From Rhodanobacter sp. 7MK24 (lineage in GTDB: Bacteria > Pseudomonadota > Gammaproteobacteria > Xanthomonadales > Rhodanobacteraceae), in assembly GCF_014842995.1 (NCBI RefSeq), contig NZ_JACYXL010000009.1, forward strand, positions 62,001 through 126,000: DNA of 64,000 nt, read 5' to 3'. Below, piece by piece: positions 52,601 through 60,954 of this stretch (the first letter of the stretch is position 1; each line of letters begins with the position of its first letter). Below the pieces are notes generated by a model. It had not been told where the DNA came from, did not search any database, and was given only the letters and a program-made list of their open reading frames with translations. The position numbers and the translations under genes are program-made.

Positions 52601-52860
52601 CTGGTGGCCTGCGAGGAGGTGTAGAGCATGCCTTCCACGCCGTTGATCTGTTCCTCCAGCGGCGTGGCGACGGTCTCGCCGATCACCTTGGGGTTGGCGC
52701 CGGGGTAGTTGGCGCGCACCACCACGGTGGGCGGCACCACTTCGGGGTATTCGCTGATCGGCAATTGGAAGACCGCGATGCTGCCGGTGATCACGAACAG
52801 CAGCGAAAGCACCGCGGCCATGATGGGCCGGTCGACGAAAAACTGGGCGATGTTTTTCAT
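49675..52860 (-). CDS. RND multidrug efflux pump, HAE1 family
   Basis: A 1061-residue inner-membrane pump of the AcrB/MexB/MexF class. The N-terminus (Phe-Val-Asp-Arg-Pro-Ile-Met-Ala-Ala-Val), two large periplasmic loops and 12 helices are in place. The proton-relay pair is Asp-Asp in Gly-Ile-Val-Val-Asp-Asp-Ala-Ile-Val-Val-Val-Glu-Asn. It exports drugs from periplasm and membrane using the proton gradient. It lies between its adaptor (198 bp upstream, with repeats in the gap) and its outer-membrane channel. Confidence 0.96.
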   Translation of the reverse strand: MKNIAQFFVDRPIMAAVLSLLFVITGSIAVFQLPISEYPEVVPPTVVVRANYPGANPKVIGETVATPLEEQINGVEGMLYTSSQATSDGVMTLTVTFALGTDLNTAQVEVQNRVSQALPRLPEEVQRLGVTTQKSSPDLTMVVHLTSPDQRYDMLYLSNYARLHVKDVLNRLNGVGDVQIFGAGEYSMRVWLNPDRLAQRGLTTGDVADAIREQNVQVAAGALNAPPVRGNADFQLNINTQGRLSTVDDFRNIVLRTDPDGAVVHLGDVARVELGSDQYALRSLLDNQPAVAIPIFARPGSNAIQISNEVRATMAQLKKEFPQGIEYHIVYDPTVFVRGSIEAVAHTLLEAILLVVLVVILFLQTWRASVIPLIAVPVSLIGTFAVMYVVGFSLNALSLFGMVLAIGIVVDDAIVVVENVERHIELGQSPKEATRKAMHEVTGPIVATALVLCAVFIPTAFISGLTGEFYRQFALTIAISTVISAFNSLTLSPALAAILLLPHGAPKDRLTRAIDRLFGWLFRPFNRLFHRGAERYVEGTRKLQGKGAAALVLYAVLIGLTAFGFWHVPTGFVPTQDKQYLVSFAQLPDAASLDRTEDVIKRMSEIALKQPGVQSAVAFPGLSVNGFTNSTNAGIVFVTLKPFDERRSAELSAGAIAGALNAKFASIQDAYIAIFPPPPVMGLGTIGGFRMQVEDRGQLGFDELYKQTQSLIAASRKDPALAGLFSSFQVNVPQVDVNVDREKAKAEGVNLGDVYQTMQAYLGSLYVNDFNRFGRTYQVNLSAEPSFRHDLEDINQLKTRNARGDMVPLGSFVTVAHGAGPDRVQHYNGYPTAEINGGPAPGYSSGQAQAAMEKLAQQILPNGMSFEWTDLTYQQILAGNTAVLVFPLCVLLVFLVLSSLYESWSLPLAVILIVPMVLLSAIAGVWLSGGDNNIFTQIGLIVLVGLACKNAILIVEFARERQHEGMSRHEAVLEAAKLRLRPILMTSIAFIMGVVPLVTSHGAGAEMRHAMGVAVFSGMLGVTLFGLIYTPLFYVVIRALVERREARKRAQTNGLPALEGH

Positions 52861-52888
52861 GGGTATGTCTCGATGACTTCAGGGTGCC

Positions 52889-53047
52889 GACCCCCTATCC
52901 CCTCGGAGGAGAGGGTTTGGGTGAGGGGTCGGGACTTGCCGATGCCTTCAGGCTTCGGCAATGCGTTTTTCAGGTTTCGATGGGTAGGCGGCGCTTGCGT
53001 GGGATTGGCTCCCACACCTTGGCTCCTCTCTCCAGCGGGGAGAGGGG
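52889..53047. repeat. Hairpin-rich intergenic repeats between adaptor and pump genes
   Basis: Three inverted units fill the 198-bp gap: arms GACCCC/GGGGTC at 52889-52930, an 11-pair stem with one mismatch at 52936-52961 (TTGCCGA ... TCGGCAA), and CCTCTCTCC/GGGGAGAGG at 53025-53045. These resemble dispersed intergenic repeats of xanthomonads. They may stabilise mRNA ends or lower expression of the pump relative to the adaptor. Confidence 0.6.
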
Positions 53048-53058
53048 CAAGGGCGAGC

Positions 53059-54315
53059 TCAGCCTTGCGATTCGTGAGCCGGCGGTTTGGTCATCGCCGT
53101 ACGCGATTTGTCATCGGCCGATTTGTCATCGGCACCGGCTTCCACCACCGCCTTGTCCTGCTTGTCGAGCTGGTAGTCCATCGCCACCTGCTGCGGATTC
53201 ACTTCGGCGCCGGGACGCACGCGCTGCAGGCCGTTCACCACCACCACGTCGCCGGGCGCCAGGCCGTTGTCGATCACGCGCAGGCCATGGAACAACGCAC
53301 CGGTGCTGACCTTGCGGTATTGCACCTTGTGCTGGGCGTCGACCACATAGACGAACTGGTTGCCGAGGTCGGTGCCCACCGCGCGATCGTCGATCAGCAG
53401 GCGCGGCTGCGGCTGGCCGCTCTGCAGGCGGATGCGCGCGTAAAGGCCGGGAGTGAACAGGCTGTCCCTGTTGTCGAACACCGCGCGCAGCCGCATGGTG
53501 CCGGAGTCGGTGTGCAGCTGGTTGTCGACGAAGTCGATGCGGCCGGCGTGCGGATAGCCGTTCTCGTCGGATAGTTCCATTGCAGCCTCGACGCGCGGGC
53601 TGTTGCCGTCGTGTGCGGCGTCGGCGCGCGCATGGTCGAGCTTCAGCCAGGTGTGTTCGTCCACGTCGAAATACACGTACACGGGGTTCACCGAGACCAC
53701 ACTGGTCAAGACGTCACCGCTGCCGACAAGGTTGCCGGGGGTGATCCGCACATTGCTGACACGGCCGTCGATGGGCGAGTGCACCTCGGTGTAGCCAAGG
53801 TTGAGCTTGGCCGTGGCGAGCGCGGCGTCGGCGGCGGCCAGTGCCGCACCGGCGCTTTGCGCGGCCGTGGCCAGGCTGTCGGCTTCCTGCTGTGCGATCG
53901 CATGTTGCTCGAGCAGGCGCTGTGCGCGCTGGGCATTGATCTCGGCCAGCGCATGTTCGGCCAGTGCCTGGGTGCGCGTGGCGGTGAGCCGATCCACTTC
54001 GGCCTGGAAGGGACGCGGGTCGATGCGGAACAGCACGTCGCCCTTGTGCACCAGCGCGCCTTCCTTGAACGCCACGGAATCGACGTAGCCGCCCACACGC
54101 GGGCGCAACTCCACGCTGTCCACCGCCTGCACTCGGCCGGTGAAGTCGGCGCTGTTGCTTACCGGGCGCACAAGCGCCCGGGCCACGGTCACCTCGGGCA
54201 GGGCGGTGCCGGCCCCGACGCCCTGGGCGTGGCTGCCGCCATGCTCTCCGAGCAAGGCCCAACTGCTGGCAACGGTCGCGACGACGAGGCCGGACAGGAT
54301 CAGGTTCTTCTTCAT
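53059..54315 (-). CDS. RND efflux periplasmic adaptor (membrane fusion protein)
   Basis: A 418-residue adaptor of the AcrA/MexE class. It has an N-terminal hydrophobic anchor, a biotinyl-lipoyl half-motif (Gly-Arg-Val-Gln-Ala-Val-Asp), a coiled-coil hairpin rich in Ala and Gln (about 100-165) and a beta-barrel region. The C-terminus has two Asp-Asp-Lys-Ser repeats and is otherwise charged and disordered. GGGAG precedes ATG 54315. It bridges pump and channel. A divergent LysR gene 134 bp away suggests control like MexT/mexEF-oprN. Confidence 0.94.
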   Translation of the reverse strand: MKKNLILSGLVVATVASSWALLGEHGGSHAQGVGAGTALPEVTVARALVRPVSNSADFTGRVQAVDSVELRPRVGGYVDSVAFKEGALVHKGDVLFRIDPRPFQAEVDRLTATRTQALAEHALAEINAQRAQRLLEQHAIAQQEADSLATAAQSAGAALAAADAALATAKLNLGYTEVHSPIDGRVSNVRITPGNLVGSGDVLTSVVSVNPVYVYFDVDEHTWLKLDHARADAAHDGNSPRVEAAMELSDENGYPHAGRIDFVDNQLHTDSGTMRLRAVFDNRDSLFTPGLYARIRLQSGQPQPRLLIDDRAVGTDLGNQFVYVVDAQHKVQYRKVSTGALFHGLRVIDNGLAPGDVVVVNGLQRVRPGAEVNPQQVAMDYQLDKQDKAVVEAGADDKSADDKSRTAMTKPPAHESQG

Positions 54316-54449
54316 GTTCACTCTCCCTGAGTGGGGTTCGTGCGGCGATGCAGCACGATGGGGAGGCGAATAATAGATATACCGATGAGTACAGAAAAAC
54401 CCCATTTCATGAACTCCACTCGTGACAGCCACGCACGAATGACGTCACA

Positions 54450-55487
54450 ATGACATTCATGGAAGATTTTTCGGCAATATCGAGCTTCGTCCGCGTGGTG
54501 GAAGCCCGAAGTTTCGCGGCCGCCGCCGTGCAGTTGGGCATGACCCCATCCGGGGTAAGCCGCGCCGTATCGCGGCTGGAAGAGCAGATCGGGGTGCGCC
54601 TGCTGTTCCGCAGCACGCGGGCGCTGCGGCTCACCGACGACGGCGAGTCGTTCTACCAGCGCTGCAAGGCGATCCTGGCCGATCTCGGCGAAGCGGTGGA
54701 TGCGCTGAACTACGCGCGCACCAAGCCCAGCGGCAAGCTGCGCGTGGCGGTGAACGTCTCGGTGGGGCGCGCTGCATTGATCCCGAACCTGGCCGATTTC
54801 GAGGCGCGCTACCCGGACATCCGGCTGGAGCTGTCGATGAGCGACCGCAACATCGGCCTGATCGAAGAAGGTATCGATTGCGCGATCCGCATGGGCGAAC
54901 TGGAGGACTCCAACCTGATCGCCCGCAAGCTGGGCTACTTCAGCAACGTGCTGTGCGCCGCACCCGCGTACCTGGCGCGGCACGGTACGCCGGTCACCAT
55001 TGAGGACCTGAAGCAGCATCGCTGCATCAACTACGTCTATCCCACCAACGGCCGCGCCTACCAGTGGCAGTTCGACACGCCGGACGGCCGCATCGCGCTG
55101 GAGGTGGACGCGCACCTGTTGATCAACGATGGCGAGTCGGTGATCCAGGCGGCGATGGCGGGGCTGGGCATCATCCAGGTGCCGCACTGGCTGGCCGCCT
55201 GCGCCATCGGCATGGGCAAGCTGCAGGTGATCATGGAGGACGCCATCTGCACCGGTTCACCGGTGTGGCTGGTCTACCCGCAGAAGAAGCACCTGTCCGC
55301 GCGCGTGCAGGCCTTCCTCGAATGGGTGCACGAGCTGTTCGAGCGCACCAACCTGCCTGCCTGCAAGCTGGGCATGGCACTGCCGCCCAAGGGCGCCGTT
55401 CAGGCGCCCGCCGACATCAACGGCAGTGCTGCTCAAACGCCCGCCGGCATCAACAACAGCAAGGCCGCGCCAAGCGCGATGCGGTAG
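54450..55487 (+). CDS. LysR family transcriptional regulator
   Basis: A 345-residue regulator. Winged HTH at 10-68 (Phe-Ala-Ala-Ala-Ala-Val-Gln-Leu-Gly-Met-Thr-Pro-Ser-Gly-Val-Ser) and substrate domain from about 95 to 300. It resembles the AaeR/DsdC-like group with Val-Val-Glu-Ala-Arg-Ser-Phe. The C-terminal 30 residues are Ala/Pro/Asn-rich, probably because this end is shared with the convergent uppP gene (55 bp overlap). It is divergent from the efflux operon and is its likely activator. Confidence 0.92.
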   Translation: MTFMEDFSAISSFVRVVEARSFAAAAVQLGMTPSGVSRAVSRLEEQIGVRLLFRSTRALRLTDDGESFYQRCKAILADLGEAVDALNYARTKPSGKLRVAVNVSVGRAALIPNLADFEARYPDIRLELSMSDRNIGLIEEGIDCAIRMGELEDSNLIARKLGYFSNVLCAAPAYLARHGTPVTIEDLKQHRCINYVYPTNGRAYQWQFDTPDGRIALEVDAHLLINDGESVIQAAMAGLGIIQVPHWLAACAIGMGKLQVIMEDAICTGSPVWLVYPQKKHLSARVQAFLEWVHELFERTNLPACKLGMALPPKGAVQAPADINGSAAQTPAGINNSKAAPSAMR

Positions 55488-56227
55488 ACCGCGAATACCG
55501 TGAAGCGATGCGTGCGGATGTAGCCCAGCAGCCACTTCACCGCGATGAAGCCCACGATCAGCGAGACCAGGAAGCCCACGCCCAATGCGGTCCAGTCCTC
55601 ATGCGCCGCACCGCCGCTCTTCCATACCTTCAACAGCTCATAGCCGGTAGCCGCGTACATGGTCGGGATACCGACCAGGAAGGCGAATTCGGTGGCGGCG
55701 GCGCGGTTGCTGGTACCGAACAGCATGGCGGCGAAGATGGTGGCGCCGGAGCGCGAGGTGCCCGGGAACACGCCCGCCACCATCTGCGCGATGCCCACCA
55801 GGATCGCCACCGTCCAGGTCACCTCGCGGCGGTCCGGTTGGCGTGCGGCCAGCGCTTCCGCCCCGATCATCCAGAAGCCGCCGATGACCAAGGCCCAGGC
55901 GATAGGCGTCACCGTTTCCGGCAGCTTGAAGCCGTAATGCGTGACGAACAGGCCCAGCACGCAGGTGATCAGGAACGCCACCGTCAGCTTGAACAGATAG
56001 TCGCGCGTGGCCGGGTCGCGCCATTGCGTCAGCAATTGCCAGATGCGCTTCCAGTACACCAGGGTGATAGCCAGGATCGCACCGGCCTGGATGCCCACGT
56101 TGAACAGATCCGAACGTGCGCCCAGCCAGTGCTCGGCGATCAGCAGGTGGCCGGTGGAGGAGATCGGCAGGAATTCGGTGATGCCCTCGATGATGCCGAG
56201 CAGGATGATGTTGAGCAGGTCGGTCAC
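55433..56227 (-). CDS. uppP: Undecaprenyl-diphosphate phosphatase
   Basis: A 264-residue integral membrane enzyme that recycles the cell-wall lipid carrier. Signature motifs are Glu-Gly-Ile-Thr-Glu-Phe-Leu-Pro-Ile-Ser-Ser-Thr-Gly-His near the N-terminus and Pro-Gly-Thr-Ser-Arg-Ser-Gly-Ala-Thr around 165. Length equals E. coli BacA. High expression gives bacitracin resistance in other bacteria. Its 3' end overlaps the LysR gene by 55 bp on the opposite strand. Confidence 0.95.
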   Translation of the reverse strand: MTDLLNIILLGIIEGITEFLPISSTGHLLIAEHWLGARSDLFNVGIQAGAILAITLVYWKRIWQLLTQWRDPATRDYLFKLTVAFLITCVLGLFVTHYGFKLPETVTPIAWALVIGGFWMIGAEALAARQPDRREVTWTVAILVGIAQMVAGVFPGTSRSGATIFAAMLFGTSNRAAATEFAFLVGIPTMYAATGYELLKVWKSGGAAHEDWTALGVGFLVSLIVGFIAVKWLLGYIRTHRFTVFAVYRIALGAALLLLMPAGV

Positions 56228-56464
56228 GGGTGCGCTCCGTCAGGTGGACGTGCCGATAGCGGCAAGAAAAGAGATGTAGCTTAAATGCAGTCCGCGACTT
56301 CCCGATGTCATGCTTTGGCGGATCCTGGGGGCCGGTTGCGAGATGCAAGTCGGGCTTTGCCAAGATCCAAACTGGTGCAACACCCGTTCGTTTTTGCCCC
56401 GTAATGGGGTTTCCCCTGATCATTGCCGCTGCATAATCCATTGCTGGCAAAGGCTTTGTGCGCA

Positions 56465-56480
56465 TGGCATGGCCTTTGCT
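56465..56480 (+). promoter_or_regulatory. Sigma-54 promoter of glnA
   Basis: TGGCATGGCCTTTGCT matches the -24/-12 consensus TGGCAY-N5-TTGCW, with the invariant GG (56466-56467) and GC (56478-56479) separated by exactly 10 bp. Expected start of transcription is near 56491, 24 bp before the ATG. About 115 bp upstream, GGTGCAA (56374-56380) is a possible NtrC half-site. NtrC-activated glnA is the rule in proteobacteria. Confidence 0.75.
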
Positions 56481-56514
56481 CACAACCGGTCATCAACCAC
56501 CACGAGGTTCCGCC

Positions 56515-57924
56515 ATGACTGCCCAGAAAGTGCTCGACCTGATCGTTGAACACGAGGTCGAGTTCGTCGACTTCCGCTTCGCCGACATGCTTGGCAAGCA
56601 CCACCACGTCACTTTCCCGGCGCACGCCATCGACGAGTCGACCTTCGAGGACGGCAAGATGTTCGACGGCTCCTCGATCACCGGCTGGAAGGGCATCAAC
56701 GAGTCGGACATGATCCTGATGCCTGACCCGGAGACCGCCTACCTCGACCCGTTCAGCCAGCACACCCAGCTGATCCTGCATTGCGACGTGCTGGAGCCCA
56801 GCACCCTGCAGGCCTATGGCCGCGACCCGCGCTCGATCGCCAAGCGCGGCGAGGCCTACCTCAAGTCCACCGGCATCGCCGACACCGCCTTCTTCGGGCC
56901 GGAGCCGGAGTTCTTCATCTTCGACTCGGTGCGCTGGCAGAACGACATGGGTCGCGTGTTCTACGAGATCGAGTCGAACGAGGCCGCGTGGAGCACGCGC
57001 TTCAAGTACGAAGACGGCAACATGGGCCATCGTCCCGGGGTGAAGGGCGGCTACTTCCCGGTGTCGCCGGTGGACACGCTGGGCGACCTGCGCGCCGACA
57101 TGTGCAAGGTGCTGGAGTCGCTGGGCCAGAAGGTCGAGGTGCACCACCACGAGGTGGCCAATGCCGGCCAGTGCGAGATCGGCGTGAGGTTCAACACGCT
57201 GGTTCAGAAGGCCGACGAGCTGATGACGATGAAGTACGTCATCAAGAACGTGGCGCACCAGAACGGCAAGACCGTCACCTTCATGCCCAAGCCCATCGTG
57301 GGCGACAACGGCAGCGGCATGCACGTGCACCAGTCGCTGGCAAAGAACGGCGAGAACCTGTTCGCCGGCGACCTCTACGGCGGCCTCAGCCAGACCGCGC
57401 TGTGGTACATCGGCGGCATCTTCAAGCACGCCAAGGCGATCAACGCCTTCGCCAACTCCACCACCAACAGCTACAAGCGCCTGGTGCCGGGCTTCGAGGC
57501 GCCGGTGATGCTGGCGTATTCCGCGCGCAACCGCTCGGCGAGCTGCCGCATTCCCTACGTGGCGAGTCCGAAGGGCCGTCGCATCGAGGTGCGCTTCCCC
57601 GATCCGATGAACTCCGGCTACCTGGTGTTCACCGCACTGATGATGGCCGGCCTCGACGGCATCCTCAACAAGATCGACCCGGGCGCGCCGGCCGACAAGG
57701 ACCTCTACGACCTGCCGCCGGAAGAAGAGAAGAACATCCCGCAGGTGTGCTCCAGCCTCGACCAGGCGCTGGAAGCGCTGGACAAGGACCGCGACTTCCT
57801 CAAGGCCGGCGGCGTGTTCACCGACGACTTCATCGACGCCTACATCGCGGTGAAGATGCAGGAAGTCACCCGCTACCGCGCCAGCACGCACCCGCTGGAG
57901 TTCCAGATGTACTACGCGCTGTAA
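56515..57924 (+). CDS. glnA: Glutamine synthetase type I
   Basis: A 469-residue enzyme, exactly the size of E. coli GlnA, making glutamine from glutamate, ammonia and ATP. Motifs: Met-Phe-Asp-Gly-Ser-Ser-Ile near residue 50, Asn-Arg-Ser-Ala-Ser-Cys-Arg-Ile-Pro near 345, and Tyr-Asp-Leu-Pro-Pro-Glu-Glu near 400, whose Tyr is the adenylylation site controlled by GlnE. GAGG precedes ATG 56515. A sigma-54 promoter and a 3' hairpin flank it. The last 37 codons are copied at 59611-59724. Confidence 0.97.
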   Translation: MTAQKVLDLIVEHEVEFVDFRFADMLGKHHHVTFPAHAIDESTFEDGKMFDGSSITGWKGINESDMILMPDPETAYLDPFSQHTQLILHCDVLEPSTLQAYGRDPRSIAKRGEAYLKSTGIADTAFFGPEPEFFIFDSVRWQNDMGRVFYEIESNEAAWSTRFKYEDGNMGHRPGVKGGYFPVSPVDTLGDLRADMCKVLESLGQKVEVHHHEVANAGQCEIGVRFNTLVQKADELMTMKYVIKNVAHQNGKTVTFMPKPIVGDNGSGMHVHQSLAKNGENLFAGDLYGGLSQTALWYIGGIFKHAKAINAFANSTTNSYKRLVPGFEAPVMLAYSARNRSASCRIPYVASPKGRRIEVRFPDPMNSGYLVFTALMMAGLDGILNKIDPGAPADKDLYDLPPEEEKNIPQVCSSLDQALEALDKDRDFLKAGGVFTDDFIDAYIAVKMQEVTRYRASTHPLEFQMYYAL

Positions 57925-57946
57925 TTTCCGCGTGAGGTGGCAAGGC

Positions 57947-57968
57947 AACGGGCGCTGCGGCGCCCGTT
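57947..57968 (+). terminator. Terminator hairpin after glnA
   Basis: A perfect 9-bp stem AACGGGCGC with TGCG loop begins 22 bp past the glnA stop, followed by GTCGTTTCC. It should separate glnA from the next gene. Confidence 0.65.
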
Positions 57969-58014
57969 GTCGTTTCCGCTATCCTCCGTGGTCGCGCAGC
58001 GGTGGGGGGAAGAC

Positions 58015-59364
58015 ATGCGGCAGGTTTTCATTGTGCTGGGTGCGCTCGCCGGTATCGCACTGTTCGTGCTGTTCGGCGCGTTCGCGTGGGGCCGCCTGCG
58101 TCCGCCCACGCCAGCACAGGCCGAAGCGCTCAGGCTGTTGCAGCCTGCAACGATGCCACCGGGTCGCAATGCGTGGCCGCTGTTGTGGCTGATCGATTAC
58201 GACGTACCCGCGGATCGCATCGATGCGGCATACGCGCAGGAGCGTGCGCACATGCAGGACTGGGCCAGCCACATGCCGGCCAATCCATCGATGACGGCGA
58301 TGATCTACAGGCCGCTGGCCGCCACGCAATACTCGAAGCGCCCAGCCATCAGTAACGCAGAGTACCGGCGGCTCTGCGCGATCGGCGAGCATGATTGCCT
58401 CGCCAAGGTGCGCGCCGAAGGCCAGCCGTTGCGCGATCTGCTGGCGCGCCAGTCGGGTCGGCTGGCGCAGGTCGAAGCCGTGAACACGGCGGACGAGTTG
58501 TGGGACGATCAGCCGCGCAGTGTCTATGCATTCGCGCTGTCGCCAGGATTTCAGAACACGGAAGACTTGTTGCTTACCGCCACCGTTGCCGATTTCGTCG
58601 ACGGACGGCAAGCGCAGGCGCTGGTGGCCGTCTGCCATCAGGCAGCCGGCTTACGTCGCCTGCATGCACACACCAACACGGTCCTCGGTGCAATGCTCAC
58701 TGCGGTATGGATGGAAGCCGATGAGCGCGCGCTTGCCGGCATGCTGGGCGAATTGCCGAAGGATCAGGTGATACCGGATGAATGCATGCGGGCTTTTGCG
58801 CTGCCGACGCAAGGTGACGTCAGCTTGTGCATGCCGATGCAACAAGAGTTTGCCGATTTTGTAGCCATCATGCATGAAGGAAACAGCGGTAGGCAGAACG
58901 TCTTCGAGCGACTGCAAACGGCCGTGATGTTCGACAATCGCGATTTCCGCTTGCAAGCGCCGACATACGCTTGGGCTTGCCAGCCCAGCCTGCAATCTGA
59001 CGCATTGGCTGATCGTCCACTGCCGATGGCAAGCTTGTTGACCGTGCGGAATGATTTTTTCGACACCCTCTCCAATGCCGGCGGCTTCGTCCTTGCGCGC
59101 ATCGCAGCACCGGCCTTCACGCAATACGCCGCACGCAACCAGGACTATGCCGCCAGCCTGCGCCTGATGGCCTGGCTGCTGCGCACCCGTGCCACTGCCA
59201 CGACCGCAGCGGCTTGGCAACTGCAATTGACGAAGGCGCTGCCCACGCTGCGCGGGAAAGGCAGGCGCAACATCAGCGTCGACCCGGATGGCCGCTTCCT
59301 GCGCATGCGCTACTACGCAACATATCCCGACCACGTCGAACTCGCACTGTCGTTGATGAAATAA
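58015..59364 (+). CDS. Membrane-anchored protein of unknown function
   Basis: A 449-residue protein with one N-terminal helix (about 5-27) and a large soluble part, probably periplasmic. It contains few known motifs; Trp-Pro-Leu-Leu-Trp-Leu near 55 and six or so scattered Cys are notable. GGGGGAAG lies before ATG 58015. It sits between glnA and the glnL'-'glnA relic, where most relatives have glnL or glnK-type genes. I do not recognise the family. Confidence 0.75.
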   Translation: MRQVFIVLGALAGIALFVLFGAFAWGRLRPPTPAQAEALRLLQPATMPPGRNAWPLLWLIDYDVPADRIDAAYAQERAHMQDWASHMPANPSMTAMIYRPLAATQYSKRPAISNAEYRRLCAIGEHDCLAKVRAEGQPLRDLLARQSGRLAQVEAVNTADELWDDQPRSVYAFALSPGFQNTEDLLLTATVADFVDGRQAQALVAVCHQAAGLRRLHAHTNTVLGAMLTAVWMEADERALAGMLGELPKDQVIPDECMRAFALPTQGDVSLCMPMQQEFADFVAIMHEGNSGRQNVFERLQTAVMFDNRDFRLQAPTYAWACQPSLQSDALADRPLPMASLLTVRNDFFDTLSNAGGFVLARIAAPAFTQYAARNQDYAASLRLMAWLLRTRATATTAAAWQLQLTKALPTLRGKGRRNISVDPDGRFLRMRYYATYPDHVELALSLMK

Positions 59365-59367
59365 AGC

Positions 59368-59724
59368 ATTGCTCCAACTTTGCGCACATCCCATGATGGC
59401 GCAATGCGCGACGAAGCTTGGCGGGCGTGGGTAGAGCAGCTGGCGATCAGGGTGGCCCGGGTCTGTGCCGGGTTGTGCGTGCGTTGACTCAATGGTGCGT
59501 TGGCAGAATTGCTGGGCAGCGGCATGCGCAGCGCGGTCGGACAGCCGCTGGCTTTGTGGTTGCGCGGACGAACTGTCGCAGGCGCGGCGCGCGCTGAACG
59601 AATCGCGCGCGGTGTGTTCACCGACGACTTCATCGACGCCTATATCGCGGTGAAGATGCAGGAAGTCACCCGCTACCGCGCCAGCACGCACCCGCTGGAG
59701 TTCCAGATGTACTACGCGCTCTGA
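59368..59724 (+). pseudogene. Chimeric relic: glnL 5' end fused to glnA 3' end
   Basis: From 59368 to about 59608 the sequence is a decayed copy of the glnL start (compare 63221-63470): the same ATG context (59404), but codon 28 Trp has become TGA and a 4-base loss shifts the frame later. At about 59609 it switches to the last 37 codons plus stop of glnA. That part differs from the real gene at only four bases, all silent (including TGA for TAA). The join has a short GCG overlap. The glnL part cannot work; the conserved glnA tail is puzzling. Confidence 0.88.
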
Positions 59725-59739
59725 CCGGCGGAAGGAAGG

Positions 59740-59766
59740 GACGACGAGCACACGCTGCTCGTCGTC
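59740..59766 (+). terminator. Terminator hairpin after the glnA tail copy
   Basis: An 11-bp perfect stem (GACGACGAGCA, 5-nt loop, complement) starts 16 bp past the copied stop. The real glnA also has a hairpin in this place, but the sequences differ, so this end came from a different glnA locus or has been replaced. Confidence 0.6.
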
Positions 59767-59785
59767 TCGTGTCAGTGTTGCCCGA

Positions 59786-60424
59786 TCACCGATTTGGGCG
59801 GCCGTGCGTGCAGGTATCGGCTGGGTTTGCGCGCACGAAATCAGCGATCCAATTGGTTTCCCAAGTACGATCGTCGTAAGAGAACGACTGCTCCCATCGA
59901 GCATGGTCGGGATCGAGCTTGGTCCACAGGAAGCGTACTTTCACCGGCTGACCTTGGTCCTGGTCTTCGCCATAGAACTCGCCGTGGTTGCCGTGGAAGC
60001 CGCCAACCATGGCGGGGCTCATCCTGCCATCGGCACTGCTTACCCAGTAGATCGACCACTGCCGCTTGGCAGGATCGAACAAGCGCAGGGTCAGACCGGC
60101 CCAGCCCTTGGTCGGAAAATACAGCTCGTCCACCGTGGCTTTGCCGTCGAGATACTCGGCCATGCACAGCGTGGCCGGGAACGCCTCCCAAGGTCCCTTG
60201 CTGCCCACATCACGCTTGACCAGCCGGCGTTGCCGAGTCGTCCAGGCGCCCTGGAAATAGTCGAAATCGTGCGGGTCGCCGGTGTACGCCATCGTGTAAC
60301 CGGGAGGGAGTACTGCGACTGATGCTGCAGACATGGCGGCGGAGGCTTGCATGGACGCCATGCACACCAGCAGCAGACCGGCTGCCGAGAAGTATGAAAT
60401 CGGATTTCGGCGGAAAGGCTTCAT
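59786..60424 (-). CDS. Exported protein of unknown function (DUF1579-like fold possible)
   Basis: A 212-residue exported protein with a signal peptide to about residue 30. The body reads Phe-Asp-Tyr-Phe-Gln-Gly-Ala-Trp then several Trp-rich strands (Trp-Ser-Ile-Tyr-Trp-Val-Ser; Trp-Glu-Gln-Ser-Phe-Ser-Tyr-Asp), a lipocalin-like beta-barrel pattern. The array gene at 40556-41101 has a vaguely similar plan. ATG 60424 is where the signal begins. It is on the opposite strand to the gln genes. Confidence 0.75.
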   Translation of the reverse strand: MKPFRRNPISYFSAAGLLLVCMASMQASAAMSAASVAVLPPGYTMAYTGDPHDFDYFQGAWTTRQRRLVKRDVGSKGPWEAFPATLCMAEYLDGKATVDELYFPTKGWAGLTLRLFDPAKRQWSIYWVSSADGRMSPAMVGGFHGNHGEFYGEDQDQGQPVKVRFLWTKLDPDHARWEQSFSYDDRTWETNWIADFVRANPADTCTHGRPNR

Positions 60425-60954
60425 GTGGATGCTCCATGGGCTGGCAGGGCAACGGGGTCGCAACGGTCGGGACACACGGCAGCACCGCATGTGCGTCAAC
60501 CCGGTCTGACGTGCAGCTGGGTGCCGTCGCTGCATGGTTGCTTTCGTACCTTAGGGCCGACAGTGGCTCGCACGAATAGCCACTACATCAAACATTGCCA
60601 TGACCACTCAAAGGGGTCGGACAGCTCGTGTCCCCCCAGGTGCATGGGCTGTTGGTGTCTGCTGTCGGCGGTACCTGACCTTCTCGCCAACTAGAACCCT
60701 GGACAGAACTCCAAAGTCCGTACGTTTTAGCGCCCCATGGTTTGTGCATTTAACCGCGTGCCGACACAGACTATCGCGTCTATTAAGACGCATAACCTGT
60801 GCGTGTTCTTTGGGTCAATGAGTTATCTATGGTGCGGATTTGCAAAAGCGCCCCGATATGACACCCATAGTGTGTGCAATGGGACGGCACTAAAGCCGGT
60901 CTAGTGGGCCAGTCGTATAACGGACGGACTGCTCAACATGGGTAGCTCAGCAGC
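60425..60954. other. Lower-GC gap at the edge of an acquired segment
   Basis: A 530-bp region between two minus-strand genes. GC content falls sharply after about 60590. It holds a short hairpin (GCGTC, 6-nt loop, GACGC; 60777-60792) and no convincing gene. It probably marks the left edge of the HxlR-HAF insertion. Confidence 0.45.

Noticed and set aside
49660..53574. A 1304-codon open frame antisense to the efflux pump
   Set aside because: It is His/Arg/Gln-rich, lacks a ribosome site and mirrors the codon bias of the pump and adaptor genes.
54318..55187. Frame antisense to the LysR gene
   Set aside because: No start signal and composition typical of antisense; LysR motifs are unmistakable.
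56442..56457. A second sigma-54-like element before glnA
   Set aside because: It has the GG but TG instead of GC at the -12 box; the site at 56465 is a full match.
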